From: Lysobacter dokdonensis DS-58
GTDB lineage: Bacteria; Pseudomonadota; Gammaproteobacteria; Xanthomonadales; Xanthomonadaceae
Direction: 5' to 3'
Assembly: GCF_000770795.1 (NCBI RefSeq)
Contig: NZ_JRKJ01000004.1
Location: forward strand, 37,617 to 101,616
DNA length: 64,000 nt
The position numbers and the translations under genes were made by a program. The stretch's first letter is position 1. The number at the start of each line of letters is the position of its first letter. The notes under the pieces are model-generated. The model saw nothing but the letters and a program-made list of their open reading frames with translations. It was not told the origin of the DNA and made no database searches. Of this stretch, positions 37,696 through 46,710 are shown piece after piece.

Positions 37696-38648
37696 CAATG
37701 CGTGCCCGTCGCGAGCACGAACACGAGCCATGCGACGTACGCCGCGACGAGGATGCCGCCTTCCACGCGGCTGACGCGCAGGTCGCCGCGCAACATCGGA
37801 TAGAGCGCGACGGCGAAGGCGATCGCCGCCGGCACTTCGAACTTGACGAACGAGGCCGGCACCGCGAGCGCACGGAACGCCGCCATGCCGCCGAGCACCA
37901 GCGTGAGGTTGCACAGGCTCGACCCGATGACGTGGCCCGCGACGAGTTCGCCCTGCCCGCGCCGCGCGGCGAGGACCGCCGCGGCGATCTCCGGCAACGC
38001 CGTGCCGATGGCGACGGGCACCAGGCCCGTGAGCAACGGCGCCATGCCCATCGATGCGCCGATCAGCGGCGCGGATTGCACGACCCACTTCGCACCGTAG
38101 AACAGCACGATCGCGGAGATGACGATGCGCGCGCCGTTGAGCGCGAGGCCGCCGCGCGTTTCGGTGAAGCCTTCGAGGACTGTCTGCACGTCGGCGGTTT
38201 CGCGACGCGAACGCGCGACGGCGAATGCGACAACCGCCGCGAACGCGAGCAACAGCAGCATCCCGTCGATGCGCGAGAGCACGCCGTCCAGGCCCATGCC
38301 GACGATGGCCAGTGACAGCACGATGAAACACACCAGCAGCGGCGCGAGCACGCGCCAGCGCACGATCAGCGGCGCGGCGATGGCCGCAAGGCCGAGCGTG
38401 AGGCCGAAGTTCACGAGGTTGCTGCCGACGGCGTTGCCCAGCGCGAGCGATTGCGCGCCCACGAACGCGGCGCGCGCATTGACCGCGAGTTCGGGAATCG
38501 ACGTGGCGAATGCCACGAGCACCAGGCCCGTGACGAACGGTGAGAGCCCGTAATGGCGGCCGATGCCGGAGGCGCCTTTCACCACCGAGTCGCCGCCGAG
38601 GGCCAGGAACACCAGCCCGAGCAGGAACAGCCCAAAGGTCTCCAGCAT
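37695..38648 (-). CDS. Ca2+/Na+ antiporter, CaCA family (YrbG-like)
   Basis: A 317-aa inner-membrane exchanger with ten helices. The two alpha repeats are plain: FATSIPELAVNARAAFVG with GNAVGSNLVNFGL near 48-84, and IGTALPEIAAAVLAAR with GHVIGSSLCNLTL near 214-250. This is the bacterial K+-independent Na+/Ca2+ (YrbG) type. It is the first gene of a minus-strand group with nhaA, the epimerase and DUF5329. It likely couples Ca2+ extrusion to the Na+ gradient that NhaA maintains; this coupling is inference. Confidence 0.93.
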   Translation of the reverse strand: MLETFGLFLLGLVFLALGGDSVVKGASGIGRHYGLSPFVTGLVLVAFATSIPELAVNARAAFVGAQSLALGNAVGSNLVNFGLTLGLAAIAAPLIVRWRVLAPLLVCFIVLSLAIVGMGLDGVLSRIDGMLLLLAFAAVVAFAVARSRRETADVQTVLEGFTETRGGLALNGARIVISAIVLFYGAKWVVQSAPLIGASMGMAPLLTGLVPVAIGTALPEIAAAVLAARRGQGELVAGHVIGSSLCNLTLVLGGMAAFRALAVPASFVKFEVPAAIAFAVALYPMLRGDLRVSRVEGGILVAAYVAWLVFVLATGTH

Positions 38649-38702
38649 CGTCGCGCTCCCGTGCGTTGTCGGCGCGGGGAGTCTAGCGCGAGGGCGCGCC
38701 TG

Positions 38703-39383
38703 TCAGGAGCAACCTTCGACGTAGTCGACCTGCGGCGGGACGCCGATGCGCCAATCCGTCGCTTTGCCGGACGGTTCCACTTCGAAAACGAGAACGCCCT
38801 TGCCGCCCTTCGGATCGGGAATGCGCAACACCTTCCCGCCTTCGACGTACTTGTGCGGCATCTCCGTCATTCCGGGATAGAGCGCCTTCAACGCCGACGC
38901 CTGCATGCCGACCTTGCCGCCGCCGGGCGCGACGATGTCGGGCGTGCGCACGTCGATGCGGCCGAACTGTCCGGCTTCCATCATGAAGGCCAGGCGATAT
39001 CCGTCGGGGCGGCGCGGTTCGGGGAACAGGTAGTAGCAACCGTCGTGCGCCTTCGGCATGTCGTCGAGGTCCTTGCCCCACGACTGGCGCACCTGTTCTT
39101 CGCTTGCACCCCAATGCGCGGGGCCGAAGCCGGCGAACGTGATCGCGCCCGCGGCGGGCATGACGCCGCCAGGTGCGGCGACAGTGGACGAGGGCATCGG
39201 CATGATCACCGTCGACGCGCCGGGCGGCGGGACGTACGTCGACGCGGTTGCGGGCATCGCGGTCGTCGTGGCGGGCGCGGCGGTGGACGGTGCGACGGTG
39301 TCGGTCGACGCTGCGTCGCGCTGCGTGCAGGCACCGCACGCGAGAGCGAGCGTGAGGCAGGCGAACATCGGCTTGGCGTGCAT
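38703..39383 (-). CDS. Secreted (possible lipoprotein) protein of unknown function
   Basis: A 226-aa exported protein. The signal peptide LTLALACGACT ends with cysteines at 16 and 19, either of which could take lipid, though the lipobox is not canonical. A Thr/Ala/Pro-rich linker (about 22-70) leads to a compact C-terminal domain with AHWGASEEQVRQSW and CYYLFPEPRRP, ending YVEGCS. It reads like an outer-membrane-tethered folded domain. No family name can be given. It is 46 bp downstream of hmgA on the same strand. Confidence 0.7.
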   Translation of the reverse strand: MHAKPMFACLTLALACGACTQRDAASTDTVAPSTAAPATTTAMPATASTYVPPPGASTVIMPMPSSTVAAPGGVMPAAGAITFAGFGPAHWGASEEQVRQSWGKDLDDMPKAHDGCYYLFPEPRRPDGYRLAFMMEAGQFGRIDVRTPDIVAPGGGKVGMQASALKALYPGMTEMPHKYVEGGKVLRIPDPKGGKGVLVFEVEPSGKATDWRIGVPPQVDYVEGCS

Positions 39384-39429
39384 GTGCGGGTTCCTTGTCA
39401 GGCAACCCGCGCAGCCTAGCGGATCGATG

Positions 39430-40728
39430 TCAACGCGGCGGCACGAAGCCTTTCTTCAGGCCGGCCCAGCAGGCCTGGTAGTCGCGCTGGCGATGCGCGG
39501 CGTCGATGGCCTGTTGCGTCGGGCGGATCACGGCGCGCGTTTCGAACATGAAGGCCATCGTGTCCTTGATGACGTCGGGCTTCGACAGATCGGCGTTGGA
39601 CGCCTTCTCGAACGTCGCCGCATCCGGCCCGTGCCCGGTCATGCTGTTGTGCAGCGACGCACCGCCGGGTGCGAAGCCTTCGGCCTTCGCGTCGTACACA
39701 CCGGTCACCAGGCCCATGAATTCGCTGGCGATGTTGCGGTGGAACCACGGCGGGCGGAACGTGTCCTGCGCCACCAGCCAGCGCGGCGGGAACACGACGA
39801 AATCCAGGTTCGCCGTGCCGGGCGTGTCGCTCGGCGAGGTGAGCACGGTGAAGATCGACGGATCGGGATGATCGAAGCTGATCGAACCGATGGTGTTGAA
39901 GTGGCGCAGGTCGTACTTGCACGGCGCGTAGTTGCCGTGCCACGCGACGACGTCGAGGGGCGAATGGCCGATCGTCGCGCGCCACAGGTGGCCCTGGAAC
40001 TTCGCGATCAGTTCGAAGTCGCCTTCGCGGTCTTCGTACGCCGCGGTCGGCGTGAGGAAATCGCGCGGATTCGCCAGGCCGTTGCTGCCGATCGGGCCGA
40101 GATCCGGCAAGCGCACGAGCGCACCGAAGTTCTCGCACACGTAACCGCGCGATTCGCCGTCCGGCAACGCGACGCGGAAGCGGATGCCGCGCGGGATCAG
40201 TGCGATTTCCTGCGGTTCCACGTCGAGGACGCCGAGCTCGGTTTCGATGTGCAGGCGGCCTTGCTGCGGCACGACCAGCAACTCGCCGTCGGCGTCGTAG
40301 AAATAGCGGCCGTCCATGTCGCGGTTCGCCGCGTAGAGATGGATGCCGACGCCGTGCTGTGATTCGGCCGACCCGTTGCCCGCCATCGTGAAGAGGCCAT
40401 CGACGAAATCGACTGCATCGGCCGGCATCGGCAACGGGCTCCAGCGCAACTGGTCCGGCGACACCGGGCCTGCGTTGAAGTCGTTGTGGAACCGCGGCTG
40501 CGCGAAGGGCGCGAACGCACCGTGCATCGCTGCCGGGCGAATGCGGTAGAGCCAACTGCGCCGGTTCTCGCGCCGCGGCGCGGTGAACGCCGTGCCGCTC
40601 ACTTGTTCGGCGTACAACCCGTGCGCCACTTTCTGCGGCGAATTGCGGCCGATCGGCAACGCACCGGCGACGGCTTCCGTCGCGAACTCGTTGGCGAACC
40701 CTGATTGGTAACCGGTCGATTCGATCAT
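39430..40728 (-). CDS. hmgA: Homogentisate 1,2-dioxygenase
   Basis: A 432-aa iron-dependent ring-cleavage dioxygenase that opens homogentisate to maleylacetoacetate, the second step of tyrosine catabolism here. Conserved phrases: [13 protein letters not shown] at the N-terminus, [35 protein letters not shown] and the C-terminal metal region [19 protein letters not shown] with EFMGLV. Family length. It lies 9 bp downstream of hpd, which makes its substrate. The maleylacetoacetate isomerase and fumarylacetoacetase genes are not next to it. Confidence 0.97.
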   Translation of the reverse strand: MIESTGYQSGFANEFATEAVAGALPIGRNSPQKVAHGLYAEQVSGTAFTAPRRENRRSWLYRIRPAAMHGAFAPFAQPRFHNDFNAGPVSPDQLRWSPLPMPADAVDFVDGLFTMAGNGSAESQHGVGIHLYAANRDMDGRYFYDADGELLVVPQQGRLHIETELGVLDVEPQEIALIPRGIRFRVALPDGESRGYVCENFGALVRLPDLGPIGSNGLANPRDFLTPTAAYEDREGDFELIAKFQGHLWRATIGHSPLDVVAWHGNYAPCKYDLRHFNTIGSISFDHPDPSIFTVLTSPSDTPGTANLDFVVFPPRWLVAQDTFRPPWFHRNIASEFMGLVTGVYDAKAEGFAPGGASLHNSMTGHGPDAATFEKASNADLSKPDVIKDTMAFMFETRAVIRPTQQAIDAAHRQRDYQACWAGLKKGFVPPR

Positions 40729-40737
40729 TGCCCGGCC

Positions 40738-41829
40738 TTACAGCACGCCGCGACGCATCTGGTCGCGTTCGATGCTTTCGAACAGCGCCTGGAAGTTGCC
40801 CTCGCCGAAGCCCTCGTTGCCCTTGCGCTGGATGATCTCGAAGAAGATCGGGCCGATCGCGTTCTGGGTGAAGATCTGCAGGAGCTTGCGCTGCTTGGTT
40901 TCCGGGTCGGCGTCGATCAGGATCTTGTTGCGCGCCAAGCGCTGCACGTCTTCGCCGTGGTCGGGCACGCGCTGGTCGATCACGTCGAAGTAGGTCTCCG
41001 GCGTGTCGAGGAACTCCACGCCCTGCGCGCGCATCGCTTCCACCGTGTCGTAGATGTTGTCGGTGAAGCAGGCGATGTGCTGGATGCCCTCGCCCTTGTA
41101 GGCGTCGAGGTATTCGTTGATCTGCGACTTCGGGTCGCTCGATTCGTTGAGCGGGATGCGCACGATGCCGTCCGGCGCGGTCATCGCCTTCGACACCAAG
41201 CCGGTCTTGGCGCCCTTGATGTCGAAGTAGCGGATCTCGCGGAAGTTGAACAGGCGCTCGTAGTAATCCGACCACTGCTGCATGTTGCCGAAATACAGGT
41301 TGTGCGTGAGGTGGTCGATGAACGTCAGGCCGAACCCCTTGGGATTCTGGTCGGCGCCCTGCACGGGCAGGAAGTCTTCGTAGATCGAGCCGTTGTCGCC
41401 GTACTTGTCGATCAGGTAGAGCATGCAATCGCCGATGCCCTTCACCACCGGTGCGTCGACCGCCTTGGTGTCGGCCTTGTCCGTCGGCGCTTCGCCGCCG
41501 TTGGCGATCACCAGCTTGCAGACTTCGTCCGCCGGCTTCCTGAAGCGGATCGCGAAGCCGCACGCGCTCGGGCCGTGTGCCTGCGCGAAGTCGGCGGCGA
41601 ACGAATCCGGATCCTCGTTGACGAGGAAATTGACACCGCCCTGGCGATACACGGTGATCGGGCGCGTCTTGTGCTGCAGCACGGCGGTGAACCCCATGCG
41701 GCGGAAGTAGTCGTGGAGCATCTCCCCCTTGCCGGCGGGCGCGGCGAATTCGACGAACTCGAACCCGTCGATCCCCATCGGGTTCTCGAAGGTGGTGACC
41801 GTCATGCCGACGTTGGGCTGGGCGTTCAT
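40738..41829 (-). CDS. hpd: 4-hydroxyphenylpyruvate dioxygenase
   Basis: A 363-aa Fe(II) dioxygenase of the vicinal oxygen chelate superfamily that converts 4-hydroxyphenylpyruvate to homogentisate. The two VOC halves are visible (about 18-150 and 175-350), with iron-ligand regions DHLTHNLYFGNM near 183, IQHIACFTDNI near 265 and the C-terminal FFEIIQRKGNEGFGEGNF carrying the glutamate ligand. First gene of hpd-hmgA, divergent from a MarR regulator, with a palindrome between them. Upstream palindrome suggests repression relieved by a tyrosine-pathway intermediate. Confidence 0.97.
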   Translation of the reverse strand: MNAQPNVGMTVTTFENPMGIDGFEFVEFAAPAGKGEMLHDYFRRMGFTAVLQHKTRPITVYRQGGVNFLVNEDPDSFAADFAQAHGPSACGFAIRFRKPADEVCKLVIANGGEAPTDKADTKAVDAPVVKGIGDCMLYLIDKYGDNGSIYEDFLPVQGADQNPKGFGLTFIDHLTHNLYFGNMQQWSDYYERLFNFREIRYFDIKGAKTGLVSKAMTAPDGIVRIPLNESSDPKSQINEYLDAYKGEGIQHIACFTDNIYDTVEAMRAQGVEFLDTPETYFDVIDQRVPDHGEDVQRLARNKILIDADPETKQRKLLQIFTQNAIGPIFFEIIQRKGNEGFGEGNFQALFESIERDQMRRGVL

Positions 41830-41872
41830 GGCATTCTTTTCGCGCGAAGGGGAAAGGCGCATTCTACACCCC

Positions 41873-41892
41873 ATAGTTTCAGATGAAACCAT
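41873..41892. promoter_or_regulatory. Palindromic operator between hpd and marR
   Basis: ATAGTTTCAGATGAAACCAT has an inner perfect inverted repeat GTTTC-AGAT-GAAAC (41876-41889) and matching outer AT pairs, with one mismatch. It sits 44-63 bp upstream of hpd and 17-36 bp upstream of the MarR start, a fitting site for the MarR-type regulator to control both genes. Confidence 0.6.
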
Positions 41893-41908
41893 ACCCCGGG
41901 GGATGTTC

Positions 41909-42397
41909 ATGAACGCCGAAACCGACCCGCCCGGCCACGAAGGCCACGACCACGCCGAACTGGACCTCGACCGCTTCCTGCCCTATCGCATGAGCGTGCT
42001 GTCCAACCGCATTTCGCAGGCCATCGCGAAGCTGTACCAGGCGCGTTTCGGGTTCGGCATCACCGAATGGCGGGTCATCGCCGTCCTGGGCCGCTACCCC
42101 GCCCTGAGCGCGAACGCGGTGGCCGAACGCACGGCGATGGACAAGGTCGCCGTCAGTCGCGCGGTCGCGCACCTGCTGGAACGGCACCTGATCACGCGCG
42201 AGATGCACGGCGACGACCGACGCCGGTCGGTGCTCACGCTGAGCGAAGCGGGTTATCGGATCTACGACGAAATCGTGCCGCTCGCATTGGGCCGCGAGCG
42301 CAAGTTGCTCGCGACCCTGGATGCCGACGAACGCCGGCAGCTCGAGCGCATCCTCGACAAGCTCGCGAACGAGGGCTTGCCGGCGATGCTGGAGTAG
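41909..42397 (+). CDS. MarR-family regulator of tyrosine/homogentisate genes
   Basis: A 162-aa winged-helix regulator. The core is LPYRMSVLSNRISQAIAKLY, then the HTH about 62-100 (LSANAVAERTAMDKVAVSRAVAHLLERHLITRE, wing at DDRRRSV). It is divergent from hpd-hmgA, with a palindromic operator in between, so it probably controls those genes in the manner of HmgR. Start: the ATG at 41909 lies 4-5 nt after GGGGGAT; an in-frame ATG two codons upstream (41903) is also possible. It ends 1 bp before the large minus-strand operon ends. Confidence 0.9.
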   Translation: MNAETDPPGHEGHDHAELDLDRFLPYRMSVLSNRISQAIAKLYQARFGFGITEWRVIAVLGRYPALSANAVAERTAMDKVAVSRAVAHLLERHLITREMHGDDRRRSVLTLSEAGYRIYDEIVPLALGRERKLLATLDADERRQLERILDKLANEGLPAMLE

Positions 42398-43912
42398 CTA
42401 CTTCGAGGCTTTCAGGAAGGCCTGCGCCGCATTCCGCCCCGGCGCACCGCTGATCCCCGCGCCGCCGTGCATGCCGTTGCCGCACAGGAACAACGCATCG
42501 ACCGGCGTGGCGTGGTTCGACCAGCCCGGCAACGGGCGCATGAAGAACATCTGGTCGAGGATCGGCTGGCCGTGGCTGAGATCGCCTTCGGTCAGCGACC
42601 ACGTGCGTTCCAGGACCTGCGGCGTGATGACACGCGCCTCCTGGATCGTATCCGGCAGCGAAGGAAACTGCTCGGCGAGCGTGTCGACGGCGATGCGCGC
42701 CACGTCGGCGGCCGCCGAATCCCAGTCGGCGTTTCGCAATGCGTACGGAGCCGATTGCATGTGGATCGACACGATGCCGCCGCTCGTCGTGACTTCGAGA
42801 TAGGGGCGCTGCGCGAGCTCGCCGTACTTCGCGGCGTCGTAGGCGCGCTCGAGGTACTTCAAGGTCGGCGCGATGGCGAGCGTGCCCGCCGGCAGGCCGT
42901 GCGCACCGCTCGTGCGCAGGTGCACCTTGGCGACGCAGCCGCGCATCTTGATCGACTGCACGTGCCAGACGAATTCGGTCGGCAGTTCCGGCGCGCCGAC
43001 CAGGCCGAGCAGCGTGCGCTTCGGATCGGCGGCGGAGAACACGGCGCCGGCACGAATCTCCTCGCCGTCGGCCAGGCGCACGCCGACGGCGCGCATCTTC
43101 TCCACGAGGATCCGTTCCACATCGGACGAGGTGCGCAATTCACCGCCATTCGCCCTCAACGCAGCGACGAGCGCATGGGTGATGTTCGCGGTGCCGCCTT
43201 CGATCGCCCGATGCGCAAGGCCGCCGCGATGCAGCCAGTTGTGCATCAGCGTGTAGCCGGTGCCCGCCGACATCGAGCCCAGCGTGTAGCCGTGGATGCC
43301 GACCGCGGCGACCGCGGCCTTCACTTCTTCCGACTCGAACCACTCTTCGGTGAACTCCACCGTCGACATCGACATCATGCGGATGACGCGGAACATGTCC
43401 TTGCCGCCGAGGCGGCGCAGCGCCCACGCGAGTTTCGCGAGCGGCCAGCCTGCTTCCCACCCGACGTGCGGCAGGCGCGGCATCGGCGTGCGATAGGCGA
43501 CATCGAGGAACGCCGCGGCGCGGTCCATGAAGGCGACGAAGTCGGGCCAGCGCTTCGCGTCGTCCTCGGAGAACTGGCGGATCGATTCGCGCGTGGCGGC
43601 GGCATCGTGCGTCGACAGCACCAGTCGACGGCCGTCGGGCAGCAGCGAGACGTAGGGCGCCGGCGTGCCCGTCTTCAGCCCGTGCCTGCCCAGGTCCAGG
43701 TCGCGCACGATGTCGGGCCGCAGCTGCGCGCCGGCATGCAACGCATCGACCGCGACGCCGCCGATGTCGAACGTCACCAGCTGCCCGCCCGCGTGCGCCA
43801 TGCGTTCCAGCACGAGCACCTTGCGGCCCGCCTTCGCGAGATAGTTCGCGGCGACCAGGCCGTTGTGGCCGGCGCCGACGATGATCACGTCATGCTTGTT
43901 CGCGGTCGTCAT
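42398..43912 (-). CDS. PYROXD2-type FAD oxidoreductase, paralogue A
   Basis: A 504-aa flavoprotein of the phytoene-desaturase/PYROXD2 superfamily. Its N-terminal dinucleotide fold is VIIVGAGHNGLVAANYLAKAG (about 9-29, with the GxGHNG loop). The C-terminal half has the FAD-binding LFLCGNGMHGGAGISGAPG. Members oxidise C-C or C-N bonds with FAD; substrates of the bacterial PYROXD2-like proteins are mostly unknown. Start is ATG overlapping its twin's stop by 1 bp. It is the last gene of the 14-gene operon and shares roughly its whole length with paralogue B. Confidence 0.88.
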   Translation of the reverse strand: MTTANKHDVIIVGAGHNGLVAANYLAKAGRKVLVLERMAHAGGQLVTFDIGGVAVDALHAGAQLRPDIVRDLDLGRHGLKTGTPAPYVSLLPDGRRLVLSTHDAAATRESIRQFSEDDAKRWPDFVAFMDRAAAFLDVAYRTPMPRLPHVGWEAGWPLAKLAWALRRLGGKDMFRVIRMMSMSTVEFTEEWFESEEVKAAVAAVGIHGYTLGSMSAGTGYTLMHNWLHRGGLAHRAIEGGTANITHALVAALRANGGELRTSSDVERILVEKMRAVGVRLADGEEIRAGAVFSAADPKRTLLGLVGAPELPTEFVWHVQSIKMRGCVAKVHLRTSGAHGLPAGTLAIAPTLKYLERAYDAAKYGELAQRPYLEVTTSGGIVSIHMQSAPYALRNADWDSAAADVARIAVDTLAEQFPSLPDTIQEARVITPQVLERTWSLTEGDLSHGQPILDQMFFMRPLPGWSNHATPVDALFLCGNGMHGGAGISGAPGRNAAQAFLKASK

Positions 43913-45495
43913 CACTTCCAATCCTTGAGCACTTCCTGTGCGGCCAGCTTGCCGGCCGCGCCCATCACGCCACCGCCCGGATGCGCACCCGACGCGCCGA
44001 AGTAATAGCCCGGCAGCGGCGTGCGGAAATCGGCCCATTGCGGCGCCGGGCGCAGGAAGAACAATTGGTGCAGCAGCAGTTCGCCGTGGAAGATGTTGCC
44101 GCCGGTGATGCCGGCGATGGCCTCGATGTCCTTCGGCGTGATCACCTGCTTGCCGACGATCGCGCGGCGGATGTTCGGCGCGTAGCGCTCGATGGTCGAG
44201 ATCACGGTCTCGCCGAACGCATCGCGCTTGGCATCGTCCCATCCGCCTTCGATGTCGTACGGCGCGTACTGCACGAAGCACGACATCACGTGGTGGCCGG
44301 GCGGCGCCATGTCGCGATCGATCATCGACGGGATGATCATGTCGATGTACGGGTTCTTCGCGAACTGCCCGTACTTGGCCTCGTCGTAGGCGCGCTCGAT
44401 GTATTCCATGCTCGGGCTGATCGAGATCGCGCCGCGGTGCAGCGGGCCTTCGCCCGGCAGGCACGTGAAGTCGGGCAGTTCGCTCAGGGCGATGTTGACC
44501 TTGCCCGACGAACCGCGCACGCGGAACTGCTGGATCTGCTCGACGAACTCGCCCGGCAGGTGCTTGCGTTCGACGAACTGCAGGAAGCTGCGCTTCGGGT
44601 CGGCCGCGGAGATGACGACCTTGGCGCGCAACTCGTCGCCGTTCGCCAATGCGACGCCCGCCGCGCGACCGCCCTTCACGATCACCTGCTGCACCGATGC
44701 GTTGGTGCGGACCTCGACGCCGAGCGCGCGCGCCGAACTGGCGATCGCCGCCGACACGCCACCGTTGCCGTTCTTCGCGAAGCCCCACGCGCGGAACGCG
44801 CCGTCGATCTCGCCCATGTAGTGGTGCAGCAACACGTACGCGGTGCCCGGCGAATGCGGGCCGAGGAACGTGCCGATGATGCCGCTCGCCGACTTGGTGC
44901 CCTTGAGCGGATCGAACTCGAACCAATCGTTGAGCAGGTCCGCCGCCGACATCGTCAGCAGCTTGGCGATCTGGTACAGCTCCTTTTCCGACAGGCTCTT
45001 CGCGTACTGGCCGACCTTCAGCAGGCCCTGCATGTCGCGCAGGCTCAGCGACGAGGGATCGGGCGGCACCAGGCCGAGGATCGGCTTGATCGCCTTGGCC
45101 GCGCGCGCCATCACGCGGCCGTATTCGTCGGAGGCTTCCGCATCGCGAGGCGAATGGCGATACAACTCCTGGCGCGTGAGGTCGTGGTCGTCCCACGCGG
45201 CGAGGTAATCGCCGTTGTCCATCGGCGTCACCGTGCTCGGCAACGGGAGGATCTTCAACCCGTGCTTCGGCAACTCGAGGTCGCGGATGATTTCCGGACG
45301 CAGCAGGCTCACCACGTAGGAGAACTGGCTGAAGCGGTAGCCGGGGAACGGCTCGGCGGTGACCGCCGCGCCGCCGACGACTTCGCGGCGTTCGAGCACG
45401 CAGACCTTCTTGCCCGCGCGCGCGAGGTACGCGGCCGCGATCAGGCCGTTGTGGCCGGCGCCGATGACGATGGCGTCGTACTGGTTGGACGTCAT
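43912..45495 (-). CDS. PYROXD2-type FAD oxidoreductase, paralogue B
   Basis: A 527-aa flavoprotein like its downstream twin: dinucleotide fold AIVIGAGHNGLIAAAYLARAG (about 8-28), a middle substrate region, and C-terminal YYFGASGAHPGGGVMGAAG for FAD. Compared with paralogue A it keeps a fuller substrate domain (for example IGTFLGPHSPGTAYVLLHHYMGE). Overlaps the GcvT-like gene by 4 bp (ATGA) upstream and the twin by 1 bp downstream. It could dehydrogenate an amine intermediate passed on by the methyltransferase; substrate unknown. No signal peptide, so cytoplasmic. Confidence 0.9.
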   Translation of the reverse strand: MTSNQYDAIVIGAGHNGLIAAAYLARAGKKVCVLERREVVGGAAVTAEPFPGYRFSQFSYVVSLLRPEIIRDLELPKHGLKILPLPSTVTPMDNGDYLAAWDDHDLTRQELYRHSPRDAEASDEYGRVMARAAKAIKPILGLVPPDPSSLSLRDMQGLLKVGQYAKSLSEKELYQIAKLLTMSAADLLNDWFEFDPLKGTKSASGIIGTFLGPHSPGTAYVLLHHYMGEIDGAFRAWGFAKNGNGGVSAAIASSARALGVEVRTNASVQQVIVKGGRAAGVALANGDELRAKVVISAADPKRSFLQFVERKHLPGEFVEQIQQFRVRGSSGKVNIALSELPDFTCLPGEGPLHRGAISISPSMEYIERAYDEAKYGQFAKNPYIDMIIPSMIDRDMAPPGHHVMSCFVQYAPYDIEGGWDDAKRDAFGETVISTIERYAPNIRRAIVGKQVITPKDIEAIAGITGGNIFHGELLLHQLFFLRPAPQWADFRTPLPGYYFGASGAHPGGGVMGAAGKLAAQEVLKDWK

Positions 45496-46688
45496 TTCTT
45501 CTTCCACTCCGGCTCGTAGAACGGCAGCTTCACCACCTTGCCCGGCGCCTGCAGGCGCTTGTGCTCGACGGTGACTTCCATCGTCAGTTCCGTCCCGGGC
45601 GTGTAATGCGGGCGCTGCAGGTGGACGAGCGCGATGTATTTCTTCAGCACGGGCGACCAGGTGCTGGTCGATGCGTACCCGACCTGCGTGTCGCCATGCT
45701 TGACGGGCAGGCTGCCGCGCACCGCCATCGCGGGAATCTGCGGCGGCAGGCCGACGGCGGCGAACAACGGTTCCATCCCGGTCCAATCGACCTCGAAGCC
45801 CATGAGCTTCCACGCCGATCCTTCGCGCTGTTCGCGTTCGAGCGCGCGGCGGCCGACGAAGTAACCAGGCTTGTCGAGGTGCACCGCCCAGTCCAGGCCC
45901 ATTTCCAGCGGCGAGGACTTCTGCCCTTCGATCCACGCATGGTTGGCCGCTGTGTAATCGACGTCGATCATGAACAGGCCGGCTTCAACGCGCGCCATGT
46001 CCATCGCCAGGATCCCGCACGGCACGATGCCGTAGTCGTGGCCCGCCGCCATCAACGCATCCCACACATGCAACGCATCGGCAACGTCCATCCAGATCTC
46101 GTACCCGAGGTCGCCCGTGTAGCCGGTGCGCGAAATGGTGACCTTGCGGCCGTCGAGCGAGTTCTCCATGACGCGGAAGTACTTGAGCTTGTCGAGTGTC
46201 TTGCCGCACACCTTGTTGAGCACGGTGCGCGCCTTCGGGCCCTGCAGGCTCAGCGCCCCCATCCGTTCGGTGACTTCGCGGATCGACACGTCGAGGCCGA
46301 CGGCGTTCATCGACAGCCAGCGCAGCGACGGCTCGGCGGACGTCAGGCGGAAGACGTTCTCGCCCAGCCGCGAAATCGTGCCGTCGTCGAGCAGCTTGCC
46401 CTCGTCGTCGCACCATCCGGTGTAGCCGACCTGGCCGACGGACATCTTGGCGATGTCGCGCGGCACGAGCTTGTCGAGCAGGCGCGCGGCGTCGGGGCCT
46501 TCGATCATGTACTTCATCAGCGGCGAGACATCGATCAGCGCGACCGCGTCGCGGATCGCCCAGTACTCGCGCTCGACGTGCAGGTCGTAGGAGCCGACGA
46601 CGATGTGGCCCGCCCAGCGCCGCCAGTTCTGCGGCAGGCTGAGCTTCGACGTCCGCTCATGGAAGGGCGTGTGTTTCAACTGGAACAT
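45492..46688 (-). CDS. GcvT-like folate-dependent methyl/aminomethyltransferase
   Basis: A 398-aa protein of the GcvT/YgfZ superfamily: GcvT N-terminal domain about 30-275 with DVSPLMKYMIEGPDAARLLD, LSLQGPKARTVLNKV and YTGDLGYEIWM; C-terminal domain about 290-395. Family members move a one-carbon unit to tetrahydrofolate, as in glycine cleavage, dimethylglycine and DMSP demethylation, or LigM-type O-demethylation. Between a Rieske oxygenase and two flavoproteins, it may take up the one-carbon unit released by oxidation. It is larger than typical GcvT (about 360). It overlaps paralogue B by 4 bp and lies 22 bp after the Rieske gene. Confidence 0.9.
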   Translation of the reverse strand: MFQLKHTPFHERTSKLSLPQNWRRWAGHIVVGSYDLHVEREYWAIRDAVALIDVSPLMKYMIEGPDAARLLDKLVPRDIAKMSVGQVGYTGWCDDEGKLLDDGTISRLGENVFRLTSAEPSLRWLSMNAVGLDVSIREVTERMGALSLQGPKARTVLNKVCGKTLDKLKYFRVMENSLDGRKVTISRTGYTGDLGYEIWMDVADALHVWDALMAAGHDYGIVPCGILAMDMARVEAGLFMIDVDYTAANHAWIEGQKSSPLEMGLDWAVHLDKPGYFVGRRALEREQREGSAWKLMGFEVDWTGMEPLFAAVGLPPQIPAMAVRGSLPVKHGDTQVGYASTSTWSPVLKKYIALVHLQRPHYTPGTELTMEVTVEHKRLQAPGKVVKLPFYEPEWKKK

Positions 46689-46710
46689 CGACAGGGATTC
46701 CGCTGCTGGA

